64,000 nt of DNA from Reticulitermes speratus. Lineage: Eukaryota; Arthropoda; Insecta; Blattodea; Rhinotermitidae. The notes beneath the pieces are model-generated. The model searched no databases, had not been told where the DNA came from, and saw only the letters and a program-made list of their open reading frames with translations. The position numbers and the translations under genes are program-made. The DNA lies in assembly GCA_021186555.1 (NCBI GenBank), contig JAJKFL010000014.1, positions 27,606,033 to 27,670,032 of the forward strand, written 5' to 3'. Of this stretch, positions 34,385 to 45,394 are shown in pieces; the first letter of the stretch is position 1, and each line of letters begins with the position of its first letter.

Positions 34385-34590
34385 GATATAGGCCTACACG
34401 ACATTTTGAAAGCTGGCTGTGCTTCCTTCTTCAGATAAAAGTAATGTTTATAACACTAATTGATGTGTACGACGTTTCGAAAGTTGCATATGCTTCCATC
34501 AGTAGGTAAATTTAATATTTTAATTTTGTAATACTACTTGATGATGGAAGCGAAGCTAGCTTCCGAAACGTCGGGTATATTAAGCATATT
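34385..34590. repeat. foldback with CGACGTTTCG core, three units
   Basis: The left arm 34467-34505 (GTACGACGTTTCGAAAG...TGCTTCCATCAGTAG) faces the right arm 34537-34577 (TGATGGAAGCGAAGC...CTTCCGAAACGTCGGG). A further direct-orientation unit, CACGACATTTTGAAAGC...TGCTTCCTTCTTCAG, lies at 34393-34437. So there are two direct units and one inverted unit within 200 bp. No TSD found. Confidence 0.7.
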
Positions 34591-34594
34591 TTAG

Positions 34595-35110
34595 ACAATG
34601 GACATCGTAATATTCCTACAAAGAATCAACCATTGTCACATACCATTAGAGAATCAAGGCTGGTTTGTTGTTTCTGCATAAGCAGTATATAGGCCTACCG
34701 TTGGTTTAATTGCAGGCGTGCTTAGCCCGGGACTTAGTCTGCGGGTGTGTTTTCAGGTCTTTATTTCCCATCTTCTATGGCCTCAAAGCTGAGTCGTAAA
34801 ATATAGTTTCGTTAACTTTAATACGAATTATAAAAATATATCAAAATATTGAACTTTTATGCGTGTAACGTCCTCTGAGCTTTCGGTTTCCGCGAAATTG
34901 TGTTGCTGAACTGATAATGAAATGTAAGTTCAGCAATCGTGTTAGACCTATAAAATACAGAAGGGTTAGAAATGATGCTCACTGATTTTATCTTTTCTCA
35001 GTGCAAAATATTCCTTTCATTAGGCATTTTTGTGTAATTCCAAGCATTACGAGATGCTGCAGAATTGCGCATACTAATACTGCACGGATGTGTTATGGAA
35101 CTGAGCAGGT
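34595..35110. other. unannotated stretch
   Basis: Nothing recognised. Confidence 0.45.
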
Positions 35111-35112
35111 TA

Positions 35113-35327
35113 GCTGAAGGCAGGGTTGTCCAATCCGGGGCCCGCCAGGTTGTGTTATGTGAACAGCGGTGACATATGTAAATTATATAAATACTATAAA
35201 AATTGCGCAATAATTAAGCCGTTAGATATTCCACTTACTGTGGTTTTTACTTGTGAGACCCACAAACCAGCCCACAGTAATGGTTTTGGCCCTTTGCCAG
35301 AAAAGGTTGGATACCTGTGGTTTAAGG
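35113..35327. mobile_element. hAT-like MITE, about 199 bp
   Basis: The termini CAGGGTTGTCCAA (35121) and, on the other strand from 35319, CACAGGTATCCAA are similar inverted repeats. The flanking 8-mers GCTGAAGG (35113-35120) and GTTTAAGG (35320-35327) agree at 6 of 8 positions. GGGGCCCGCC and GGCCCTTTGCC blocks near the ends are typical of hAT MITEs as I remember them. Non-coding. Confidence 0.65.
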
Positions 35328-35329
35328 GG

Positions 35330-36185
35330 TGGTGTATCAGATTTGTGCTCTGTTGATACTGGGTTCGACTTTTCGATGTCTTGAAGTTTTCGTGATTTCG
35401 TGACTCCAGTCTCGGAAATATATGAATGTGCTTCTGCATAACACCACAGAATTGACTGGAAAGGAATTGCAATGTTTTTGCGGCTTGATGTTTTCGAATA
35501 TAAAACAATAAATTGTGAAGACAAGAAAGTAGATTTGGTTTGAGATATTTCAGTCACCAACCGGATGCCTCGTTATAGGTTTACGCGTTTAAGTTTTGGT
35601 TAATGTTACATGAAGGATGATATTCTGTGTGTAACAAAATTAAAAGTACGTCATTGTCATATTTTTGTTTTCGACTCTCCTTCACTTATTTTTTTTTTAT
35701 ATTCGTATTTACCATTAGTTTTCTGAAATGTTGCTCTGTGTTGATTTTGAGTTAATTTTCTTTCTGCTTAGACTTTGAAATTTGCTGCAGAGGTTACGTA
35801 ATGCCGATTGTGGTGTGGAAGAATGATTATGAGCTATAATCTACGAAAAACGAGGGATCCCCTGCTCTTCCAGTAGTTTGGAATGAATACGAAAAACATG
35901 AATATCCTTATTCATAATAGCAAAACTGTCGTTCGGAATTCAAAAAGGGGCATTGTGAATATGAAAGAGGAATGTTAACCACTGCACTAAGGTCTTCAAA
36001 GAAATTATTCAGAACCGGAGACTGTGTGTAATTCAGAACAGGTGGCGACAGTTTAAACGCCTGTATGGAGCCTAAGATGATCGTCGTTACAGAAACGTCG
36101 TGATCTCACAAAGGACAATGCATCTTGTCACAGAGCTGACTGTAAGTGTGGATATGCTCGCAGAGCGAAACACTTCTGGCACGTT
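35330..36185. other. unannotated stretch
   Basis: Nothing recognised. The paired minus-strand frames at 35194-35560 (104 and 112 codons) overlap the MITE and are not protein-like. Confidence 0.45.
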
Positions 36186-36189
36186 CGCG

Positions 36190-36290
36190 TAATCATAGTA
36201 ACCAAGAAACATAAGTGATGAAGGTAACCATAGTAACCATAGGACTTTTGGTAAACATGGTAACCAAGGTAACGCTGGTAACCAAAATAA
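36190..36290. repeat. GGTAACCA-type short motif cluster
   Basis: At least eight near-copies of (G/A)GTAACCA occur in about 100 bp (for example AGGTAACCATAGTAACCATA and TGGTAACCAAGGTAACGC), spaced irregularly. GGTAACC is itself palindromic. This is a cryptic microsatellite or a protein-binding cluster. Confidence 0.7.
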
Positions 36291-36299
36291 TCATAAATG

Positions 36300-36505
36300 T
36301 GCGTTATTTTTTGTCCGGTTGTAACCAAAATTGGACGGTATCGACAAATTTTAGTAATCTTATCCAGTATCAATTTTCATGCAAATGGTATATGTCCGGT
36401 GGGAATCGAGTTTTTCCATGCGAAGAGACGTACAGGCAGCAGACGGACAGACATGGCAAACTTTTAGTCGTTTTTTGCTATTGCTTTGTGAACGCACCTA
36501 GTAAA
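36300..36505 (+). repeat. dispersed repeat E
   Basis: The order TTGGACGGTATCGACAAATT, CCGGTGGGAATCGAG, CAGCAGACGGACAGACATGG, CAAACTTTTAGTCG and GTGAACGCACCTA corresponds to the 3' half of the family. The GACAGACAGAC block is reduced. Confidence 0.6.
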
Positions 36506-36509
36506 GGCA

Positions 36510-37980
36510 GCTAATAGTTTTTAGAAAATAACCACTCATTAGTTATTTATGCCCTGTTTTGTATAGTTGCCCTGCTTTCAATATATTTTTTTCCGACAGT
36601 CCATGATTTTCTGGCTCCGTCAGAATAAAATGTTTTCGCCTCCCATGATTATTTGTTTCAAAGTTTTGTCACTGTTGATTGCTTTAATCTCATGTTAATC
36701 CTACCATTTCTGAAGTCACTAAAATATCTCCGCAGTTTATGCTTATTATAACAACAAAGTATTAAAATGAACGTGAATATAGAAAATGCGGTTTCCTAAG
36801 GTGCGTTCCACTCAATGTGCTGGTTATTATCGGGATATAAATTGATTTTTTTATTAGTCGCTCTTTGTAATTACCTTACAACGGAGAATGACTCAGGTTT
36901 ACTGGGAACACAATGGACTCCTGATAGCGTAGCCATGGTACGTATTGCTCTGTTATTGATCCATTGGCTCTGCATTGCACAATCCGGTGACACCTTGTCA
37001 AGCTGTGATCGGTTGCTGCATGCTGACCTCACAGTTCCGTGTGGAATTATTTTCTCTGTGAAGTCATATTTCTGTGTACAGTTTAACTTTTGAATGCAAC
37101 AGTTTTGGTGCCGATTTATCGGTACGTAGAGAGCGTGCTTGTCAGTTTAAATCGTGACACAAATAGCTAGTTAGTCATCCAGAATATTTCTTTGAATCTA
37201 CTGACGCATTTACATGTGTCACAATATGATGATCAGAATATTTGTCATCAGCGATGTCTTCTTATCCTACTTAAACCATAAACACTAAAATTACGAGTTG
37301 ACCTTTGTCCAGGAGTTGGTGGTTTTTCATCCTTCAGACTGGAACATTAAAGTTTCAGCTTTGCAGCCTATTGGGTGTTCTTACTTTAATTTCCAAGATA
37401 TTCCGCTACTCTGTAGAGCTGTAGTAGTAAAGTATTCCGATCACAGTAGCCGTGTGAGGTAAAGCGGGGTCGGTTTTGCATGGCTCGAACATAGTGATTA
37501 CAGGTTAGAATCCCGCTGGGGGCGAAGAAGCATGTGTGCGTTTTTGTTCATATTTACCTGTAACCCCGTAAACAGAGGCCTTGAGGTGGACTGGTCCTGT
37601 GCTTATTTGTGAAGTACCTTCTGAAACTTGATTCTTTTAAAGATAACTTTCTTCTGGCTTTTGACGCCATTTAGTGTGACAGGTACAGTGTACTGTCGAT
37701 TATCCGTGCACGATCGTGAGTTGCTAATGACTTATGACGAAGGTGGGAAATAACGTGATTTAGCGCAGTGCTCGAACACAATCCTAAATACACTCAAAAA
37801 TCACGGGCTATTTACGTAAACGATAAGTGTCCACAGTTAAGGTATGTATGCATTAATAAATAAATTACAGTTTTATCTGTTCATGGCTCGGTAACGTGTA
37901 TGTTTCGGATTATCCGTGTTGCTCAATTATTCATGCAACCCCTCCTTACAATTACCTCCGATAATCTAGACTACACTGTA
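36510..37980. other. unannotated stretch with a tRNA-like relic
   Basis: Mostly nothing. At 37445-37535 a weak tRNA-like head (GTAGCCGTGTGAGGTAAAGC, then GGTTAGAATCCCGCTGGGGG) may be the remnant of another SINE. Its body is not recognisable. Confidence 0.4.
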
Positions 37981-37984
37981 TGTA

Positions 37985-38075
37985 CCGACGTTTTAGAGGA
38001 ACTTGCTACCTCCATCATGAGGGTACATGACGGAGGCAGCAGGTGCACTTCCTGCGGACAAAACGACGTCACTTC
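37985..38075. repeat. foldback with CGACGTTTT core
   Basis: ACCGACGTTTTAGAGGAACT then GCTACCTCCATCATGAGGG faces CATGACGGAGGCAGCAGGTG, CACTTCCTGCGGACAAAACG and ACG. The arms are about 40 bp and imperfect, with almost no loop. Related single arms occur at 1003-1045 (plus) and 50640-50695 (minus). Confidence 0.7.
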
Positions 38076-38079
38076 ACCG

Positions 38080-39925
38080 CTACGAGAACCTCATTTCTCA
38101 CTCATTTTGCCCACTTATCTTATGACAACAATATTTAATAAGCGATGTCTAAAATAAAATGCTTGTATTTTGCTGTGTGTACTTGCCTTGGTTTTCTTTT
38201 GGGCACTGGGGATAGAAACATGAAGTACGAGCCAAAGACTTAGTTATCGGGAATTAGTTGCCAGGTACCTCCAAATCTGAATTAAAACCTGCATGGTAAA
38301 GGTGGCGTCACCATACGCCTTAAAAATACATTTTACTAAATCACACAAATGGCTCGCAGCAAAGTAGCTTGCATTTATTGTACTAATGAAGTGCTGCTAA
38401 TCGCCGGTGCCAGCCGAAACCTCTGGTGTAATTTGGCATCTCTCATCTATAGCCTAATAACAATAACTTGCGGCATTAGAAACGCATGATGTTAGGACGA
38501 CAATAATTAAATTGAGACCGCTGAAGAAAGTCTCTAGAATCGAACCCCTTCACGTCTCCCTCAAGGTGTTAGGCTCCCCCCTTCGGCTTCCCTGTATACT
38601 CCACCACACGTATAGCCATTCTGTTCACAAAAATCTTGTTGTGATAACCATGTAATGACCTTGTTAGCGACAAGTGCTGTGTGCTGGTTGACATACGCTC
38701 AATGGTGCTTGAAGGGAACACAACAGTAAGTCGAGAAGGATGTATCGAGCCCTGTCATCTTTGGGGCTTCATTCTGTAGCCGCACTATAAATAAGAAAAG
38801 AACGAATTTTGGCAGTATAGCTCAAGGATTTAATATGCGTACCTCTAGTAGAAGAGCTCACCATTTGTTCCGATCTTCAGTCAGGGGAAGTACCAAAAGA
38901 GCCGTTAAATGTACAGACCACAGACCACGAGATGATTCCTGCGAGGGTTGGACATGTCTGGCGCAGTACGGGGGACTGCTGGCTATAGTGGGGACTACTG
39001 GACTGTTATTGGTAGGGGCGATAGACAGCTCTTCTGCTACAGTCAGGCTGAAAACATGAAATATTTCGAGTACCTGTAGCGAGCGAGCTCCCTGTGCCAG
39101 TGCTTTCAGTTTGAGAAGCAGCAACTGATCACTGACCACGAAATCTTGCGCATGCACATCTATCGCATTCCTAGCGCGGATCATCTCCTGGCATGTGAAT
39201 AGTAGGACCATGAAAATTTGTGTGACAACCTACATCTTCAAAAAAAACTCAACTTTTGTTCAGGCCATATTTAGTACAGGGCTATTTTAATAACCCAATA
39301 TGTTGAATGCAGTATGTCATGTAAGCCTGCTTGCTATTCCGCTTCATTATGATAATTCACGAGCATTTATTGTAATTTGTCGAGAAGCAACCTTTCTGTT
39401 TGTCCGTGCATCCTGACTTCTTTTGTTCCAACCACATTCCGGACACAGCAGCATTTACGTCACTTGAGGAAGTAAAGTTATCCATTTACTTACCTCAAAC
39501 TATGACCGCACTCCGTCAGAGGAGAGAGAGGAATTCCATTGTCGCTGTATGTCGAATATTATTTGTGTGGCTAATAAGATTCCATGCTTTTCGCATGGCC
39601 ACATGACACGCATCCGTTATATAACCTCAGATATATAATTTCAAGCGGATGTCTCAACAGCGGTTGAGCAAACTGCGGCATGTGCGTTGGTATGCCTAAC
39701 GTTTCCGCTACTTCCTATCCGTAATATTATCTTTTCCGCAAGCGATAATGTTACGACAGTTCCATCCATAATGCATTACATATGCGTGGCATTATAATGA
39801 ACATTTTTTGTAATGTTGTGTCGTTCTTGCGGCGCAGCAGTTGAATGACTTCTGGGTGCCAGCACGATAAACGTGTTCCAGCAGACAGCGATAGTACCTG
39901 TTATTGCTAAAAATAATTTTATATC
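38080..39925. other. unannotated stretch
   Basis: Nothing recognised in about 1.8 kb. Overlapping frames at 38835-39211 (74 codons plus, 117 codons minus) show no motif. Confidence 0.45.
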
Positions 39926-39928
39926 ATC

Positions 39929-40493
39929 ATGAAGAATATAAAAACCTATAGAATATACAAAAGTATGATTTTAACCATTATTTTATGTGGTTTAGAAACT
40001 CTTTTTTTTTTAATTACAGAAGAGCATGTTTTGAGGATGTTTGAGGAGAGGGAACTGAGTAAAATGCCTGGCCCTAAGGGGAAGAAAGTAATAGGAGACG
40101 AGAAAATGGTACTGAGACTATCTAATCAAGAGGGTAAAACGGGCGGGGCATTTAGCAGGTATGGGAGGGAAGAATTTCAACACAGCGTTTTGGTCGAAAG
40201 GTCCGAAGCAAGACAACCACTTGGAAGGCCTGGACGTAGATGGGAGGACAATATTAATTTTAAATAAATAGGATGGTATGGCGTGGGCTGAGGTTTTTCG
40301 TCTTTTTTCGCAGTCCTTCCAGGCAGATTACAAAATAGTGCCTTAGATGAGACCAATAAGGCTTCCTTCTACATTATTTCCAATTACTCATCGACTGATC
40401 CTACCATTCGACGCTAATGAGAGCTTTTTTAAATAAAGGACAAGTAAATGAATAATATGACTGACAGCAATCGAAGTTCTGACAGCCAGGTTC
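39929..40493 (+). mobile_element. non-LTR retrotransposon 3' end
   Basis: The open frame 39929-40267 reads through LCGLETLFFLITEEHVLRMF (the usual Y-GSETWTL...EE--LR-FE segment), GPKGKKVIGDEK and finally RQPLGRPGRRWEDNINFK. These are the conserved elements following the reverse transcriptase domain. After the stop at 40265, a 3' UTR-like segment to 40493 is shared with 41958-42228 in inverse orientation. 5' truncated; the 113 codons are intact but the enzyme domain itself is absent. Confidence 0.85.
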
Positions 40494-40815
40494 ACGAGCC
40501 GGGTTCACAGGGTGTAAATAGCCGTACATCGAATCGTGTCTGTCCGTCGGGTTCTTTGGGATACAGTGCAAACAGATGGTGTGTGGTGGCGTCACCCATT
40601 CTGTCCATACACGTACTGAGGCCTTCAGTTATTGTCATGCAGAAGATAAGATATAGGAAACTGCCCTCCTAATTGCTGAAAAGCGATGAACTTGCGTCGA
40701 AACATTTCTAGCACGCGAGAGGACAAGCCGGTAAATACGAGTACGATTGTGGAAAGAACAGGATAATGCTGTCTATTTGCACAGTACAGTGTAAAATTGC
40801 ATGTTGACTGCGTGT
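40494..40815. other. unannotated short stretch
   Basis: Nothing recognised. Confidence 0.4.
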
Positions 40816-40818
40816 GTA

Positions 40819-40853
40819 ATAATAGTAATAATAATAATAATAATAATAGTAAT
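40819..40853. repeat. (AAT)n microsatellite
   Basis: AATAATAGT followed by about eight AAT units and a TAGTAAT end. Confidence 0.9.
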
Positions 40854-40911
40854 ACGGGTTCATTTATAGGTACAACTATTACCAAACTAATTACAAATGT
40901 TGTCAACAATT

Positions 40912-41026
40912 ACTGTTTTACATCAACCACATGCACTATTTATGTAAGAATAATAAAATATTCTATAAAATATCTTACATATTAAAATTCTTACATAAAT
41001 AGTGCATTTGGTTGGTGTAAAACAGT
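40912..41026. repeat. 115-bp hairpin with 40-bp arms
   Basis: The arms 40912-40951 and 40987-41026 match at 38 of 40 positions when inverted (ACTGTTTTACAYCAACCAMA at the outside, CTATTTATGTAAGAAT inside) around a 35-bp AT-rich loop. A second inverted pair, TTGTCAACAATT at 40901 and at 41068, lies outside with asymmetric spacing. Probably a MITE. Confidence 0.8.
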
Positions 41027-41029
41027 ATT

Positions 41030-41955
41030 TATATTAAAAAATGCACGGTGAAATTAGAATAAAGTTGTCAACAATTGTTACTGGAACACTTGGAAATTTG
41101 TGGATGATGTGGCATATTTATTATTGTTATTAATATTAGTATTATTAATGTTACTAACATCTCCATAGAGACTGAATCACCCGGAGAATTCTAAAATCTA
41201 ATGAGCATATGCGCCTATGGTCCACTTTCCAGAGGGTGATGTTTCTGTAGCAAGTGGTGTATGTAGGCCCCAGTATCCTGCGTAGTCAGAAACTGTTGAC
41301 AAACTTCATAATCAACAGCTGTTTTGTTCTTTAACGTTATTACTCAGCACGTCGAAATTGTGATAGGAAGTTTCTAAGGACAAGTTTATCCTAAAATCCT
41401 TGTCTTAGTAATTTAAATTTTGCCCAGGGACAGGTATGTTTGTATTAGGATGTAAAACTTCAAAGAATAACAACCAACACTCAACAAGTAGTGATGCTAT
41501 GCAGAGGTTCGCTGTGAGTTCTTTAACAGCGAAGGTGGACACTACATGCAGCGATATCTCCCACGATTATCATCTTCTGCTTCTGTTAGTAACTACTTGC
41601 AACAAACGGTAACGACAGCCGTTATACACTGTATGCCTGCATAAGTAACATGAGCTCAGCGAACTTAGTAAGGTTACTTTAGTTCCACGACAAAATAAAA
41701 GGAGCATGATATTATCAGCTAACTTTTCGTACATTTCAGTACAACACATGGATCTCCATTTGTAATGTAGTGGGCGAGAGCTTCATATGTGTTTCGCGTG
41801 TTCTGCGTTCTTGATAAGTAGGCCTATAGTTTACCCGATTTGCTGTATTTCAAATGAGTGTTTACCCACAGACAAAGAATGTGGACGTCGGTTTGGTATT
41901 TTTATATCAGGTTGTAGAATTTCTTGACTGCCGGATCATCAGTCACCTTCTCTGA
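41030..41955. other. unannotated stretch between inverted LINE tails
   Basis: Nothing recognised. Confidence 0.45.
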
Positions 41956-41957
41956 AC

Positions 41958-42228
41958 CTGGTTGTCAGAACTTCGATTGCTGTCAGTCATATTATTAATT
42001 TCCTTGTCCTTTATTTAACAAAGCTCTCAGTAGCGTCGAATGGTAGGATCAGTCGATGAGTAATTGGGAATAATGTGGAAGGAAGCCTTATTCGTCTCAT
42101 CTAAGGCACTATCTTGTCATCTGCCTGGAAGGACTGCGAAAAAAGACAAAAAACCTCAGCCCACGCCATACCATCCTATTTCTTTAAAATTAATATTGTC
42201 CTCCCATCTACGTCCAGGCCGTGTAGTT
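41958..42228 (-). mobile_element. non-LTR retrotransposon 3' UTR, inverse of 40218-40493
   Basis: On the minus strand this runs through the same landmarks as 40218-40493: GGCCTGGACGTAGATGGGAG, AATAGGATGGTATGGCGTGG, TTCGCAGTCCTTCCAGGCAG, TAATTACTCATCGACTGATCC-like and ACTGACAGCAATCGAAGTTC. Similarity begins inside the GRPGRRW-coding part and ends at CAGGTTCA, so this copy is shorter on the coding side. Confidence 0.85.
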
Positions 42229-42229
42229 T

Positions 42230-43915
42230 CTAGTTAACATCTCTCCCTCAGTTATGTGTTCATTGAACTCATATCCTGCTTTTCTCTCCAGTTTCAATAA
42301 GCTTTATTTTAAACTGTGGAAGTGCAGCTGTGAATGTAACTTGGAATTTTTTTTTCTGACGTTTTCGTATTCCAAATCAGATCACGTTGCATTTGTTTAT
42401 CTTGAACGTTTTGAAAATATACAGTTTAAAAATATACCGTCTGCCTTAAACTGTTGGACCGATTTCAGTAACCGTTACGCTCAGTATTAAAGCAAACGTA
42501 ATTAAGTTACAGTTTTTCTTTCATGGATTAGCCGCTCAAATTTCAATAGGTACTGGTGACTGTCGTGTTGAATGACATGGGATCTGATAAGGATGGAAGA
42601 AATTGGATTATGGTTACATTATTATCAGTTGGCCGAAACTACTTCCTTCCAAATTATTCTTTTAGCATTCATGGTTGTATTCGTGTTTCATCAAACGCTT
42701 TATGACCTTTTCATTTGAAGTAGTTATGTTAAACGTGCTACAGTTTCAGTGTCTTAATTTACGTGTTGAAGGGAGCAGTGCAATTACAGGTGTTATCACG
42801 AGGAATTTTTTTTATTGTGAGGGGAGTTTGCACTTGTCTTCATCTTTTCTGCGAGACCTAATTAAATGACTTCTGAACATTTCACTGGACAGCAGAAGAT
42901 TTTGCGGCTTGCAATAAATATGTCCATTCTTCACTAAGGTGAAGTTGAATTTGTGTGAGTCAGAGTAAACGTCTCGTGTACCTTGGCCTAATAAACATGT
43001 GACGAGTTCTTATGCTTATTAAATCTGTGGTCTTGAAACTGCGGATCATTAGCCAATACGGGGCAGCGAAATGCTGCCTCTTACTTTACGACTGCAAGGC
43101 TTATCATAAAATGCTGATACAGCATGGAATATGTCGGACGTCCGTCACCAATTCTGATATGTTATTGATGTATTATGAACTATAACTTAGTCTGTTATAT
43201 TCTGATTATCGTTTGTCATTGGATCATGTCCTGATATATTGCAGTAATTGAAATAATTCTGTTATTAAATTTAAGTTTTTTTTCACGCCAAAATTGTATC
43301 AAGTAATCAATGCTTTTAGAAGCGTCTTTCTTGGAACTCATGAAGCACATTCCATACATCCAAAGGATCCGCGAAACGCAGGCTGGAAACGTTGTTTTGA
43401 TGTAACAAAGCATAGTTACTTACAGGCATACTCGTTTCAACTATCAGAGAAGATAAAGTACAACACTAAATCAGATCATTCACCATATGCATTCCCTTTA
43501 ACGTAGTTAGGAAACTGTTCTTGCCAGTTTTCAGTCCTAGATATAATACATGTAAATTAAGGACATTAGTTCTACGGAATTCGTGATAGCATCACAGTTT
43601 CGTATTTCATGTTATTCCAGCTTTATTTATCCCACAATTATGTAACCATTTTATTTCGAAATACCAGTAATTACTGTATTAGACCTTACGTACGTATGCA
43701 AAAAGTGCTGCTGGGGATTAAATGGGCTTTGACTTGAACTGTGAGAAACAAACGTGTTTCGAGTTGGGTGTATGGCAAGGTTCAGCTACCTGCTCTGCCC
43801 TCACGAAGAAGCTGTTAAAGGTAAAAGCATGTAGCAAGGAATAGACAGTTCCTCTCCACAACAGCCCTTTGCCTGTCAGCCCACTAAAGATCTAACTCTC
43901 CTGTGATGTTACCCT
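42230..43915. other. unannotated stretch
   Basis: Nothing firm in about 1.7 kb. At 43027-43090 a GTGGTCTTGAAACTGCGG opening resembles the end of hAT elements, but no partner end was seen. Confidence 0.4.
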
Positions 43916-43917
43916 GT

Positions 43918-44010
43918 GTCGACTGGTAGTTATCGACGTTTAGAAGAAGCGTACTGCCTTCAACTTCATGATCTATCAGCCCAAGAAGAGCAGTTACCCT
44001 TCATTATCAA
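43918..44010 (+). repeat. half-foldback with core motif
   Basis: GTCGACTGGTAGTTATCGACG, TTTAGAAGAAGCGTACTGCC, TTCAACTTCATG. Same order as the fragments at 23025, 30175 and 63855. Only one arm is visible. Confidence 0.55.
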
Positions 44011-44102
44011 CACTGTGAAGAGTCACATCTCACAGTCTGCTAAAGCATAAATCAAACGGCGGATGAATAACTGAACAAAGATGTGACAATAGTAAACAAT
44101 AG

Positions 44103-44140
44103 TCTACTGCTACTGCTACTACTACTACTACTACTACTAA
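44103..44140. repeat. (CTA)n microsatellite
   Basis: CTACTGCTACTGCTACTACT followed by five or six further CTA units. Confidence 0.9.
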
Positions 44141-44568
44141 TTGTTAGCACATCGTTTCTTTCCCTGCGTTTATTGATTCATTTACTTCGTTCTCATTGCT
44201 TCAAATTTGCAGCTGTGGACTGGAAATCTTCACAGTACGTCATTCTTCTAGGAATATTATTAGTCTGCTGCTGTTTGGATCTCACTGCAGCGCCCATGAT
44301 AATATTTCAGTGGAATGTTACAAGTAGACAGGAGGGCTGGAACGGAGCGGCAGGTGACAACCAGCTCAGCAATCCTGTCTTGCATATATCAGCTTCCGGT
44401 GACTGTCGTATTGAAAGCTCCTGAAGCTGCATTTCCATCACTCCGCTCTCGATCTCGCCACCGCCCATCACACGACTGATGCTGTTATGGCACCTGACTG
44501 TTTATTTAATACCGGTACATTACAGAGAAAATACATTTTAACAGCCGTTGTAACTTGTTTTCAGTGTT

Positions 44569-44693
44569 TCACGGCGGTTGTTGATCAGATGGTGATTCTG
44601 TTTCAAGTTTCTGCAGCTTGTAGTTGTTGAACCACTACGCGGTGCAGAAGCACAAAAGAAGACGAGCATCTGATCAACGACCGTCGTGAATAC
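44569..44693. repeat. inverted repeat, about 25-bp arms
   Basis: TTTCACGGCGGTTGTTGATCAG at the left and CTGATCAACGACCGTCGTGAA at the right are inverted copies with three mismatches, around a loop of about 75 bp containing TTTCTGCAGCTTGTAG. Nature unknown. Confidence 0.6.
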
Positions 44694-45039
44694 CAGAAAA
44701 CTTTCATCGGGTACGCCTATTGAAGGGAATATTACAGACGATCCATACCCTAGAATTTGTAACCAGTACAGGATGCAGAACCCCAAAATATGGCCATTAT
44801 TTGAACTGCTGTAACTACTTGACTGCTGAAACTGTGAAGATGAAACGATAGGATGCAGTGAAAGCAATAATGTGCCAGTTTGGACCTGACAGTGACACGG
44901 ACTGAGGGAAGTTGCAAAATGAACAGCGTAATAACTTGTTGAACATTATGAAGACGATCAAATCCAGGCGGCTGAGATGGCCGTGTCATGTAGCGCACAC
45001 GTAGGATAGATGAGAAATACGTACAAAATTTAAGCTAGA

Positions 45040-45112
45040 AAAATGTCTTGCCCCTCAGCACCGCTCATCCCGCAGTCTAGTCGCTATACCGACTACGCTA
45101 CCCGGTGCCACG
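45040..45112 (-). mobile_element. SINE-A head fragment
   Basis: The minus strand reads GGCACCGGGTAGCGTAGTCG, GTATAGCGACTAGACTGCGG and ATGAGCGGTGCTGAGG. This corresponds to the 5' head (A-box region GTAGCGTAGTCGGTATAGCG) with no body, the reverse of the usual 5' truncation. Confidence 0.7.
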
Positions 45113-45189
45113 CTATGTAGATGGTATGGACCAATATATTCCAGACTTACAGGAACGTAACATTCTTCAGACGTTGCATAATGTTCTGA

Positions 45190-45390
45190 CCAGTGGGGGT
45201 GCAACAGCTGTAACCACATAGAAAAATCAAGACGTATGTGGGAGGATAATATTACGATAAGTTTGAGGTAATGTTAAGATAATTTTAGAAGAATAGGGAC
45301 TGGAGCGGTGTGGTGGATTTAAGTGACTGAGACTGAAATGCAGTATCTGGATTTTGTGAATACGATGATGGACCCTTCCTTTTTACAACT
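45190..45390 (+). mobile_element. non-LTR ORF C-terminus, decayed
   Basis: MWEDNITISL-like sequence around 45236-45268 (GTGGGAGGATAATATTACG) is followed in shifting frames by a GDWSGVV / WI-segment and a region aligned with LAQDRD-WRALV-NTVM. Several stops. It fits the same end-of-ORF module seen at 31680. Confidence 0.5.
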
Positions 45391-45394
45391 GTCA

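Noticed and set aside
38520-38590. tRNA-like GAATCGAACCCC on the minus strand
   Set aside because: No A-box at the right distance and no family body next to it.
43027-43110. hAT-like opening GTGGTCTTGAAACTGCGG
   Set aside because: No partner terminus found within about 1 kb by eye.
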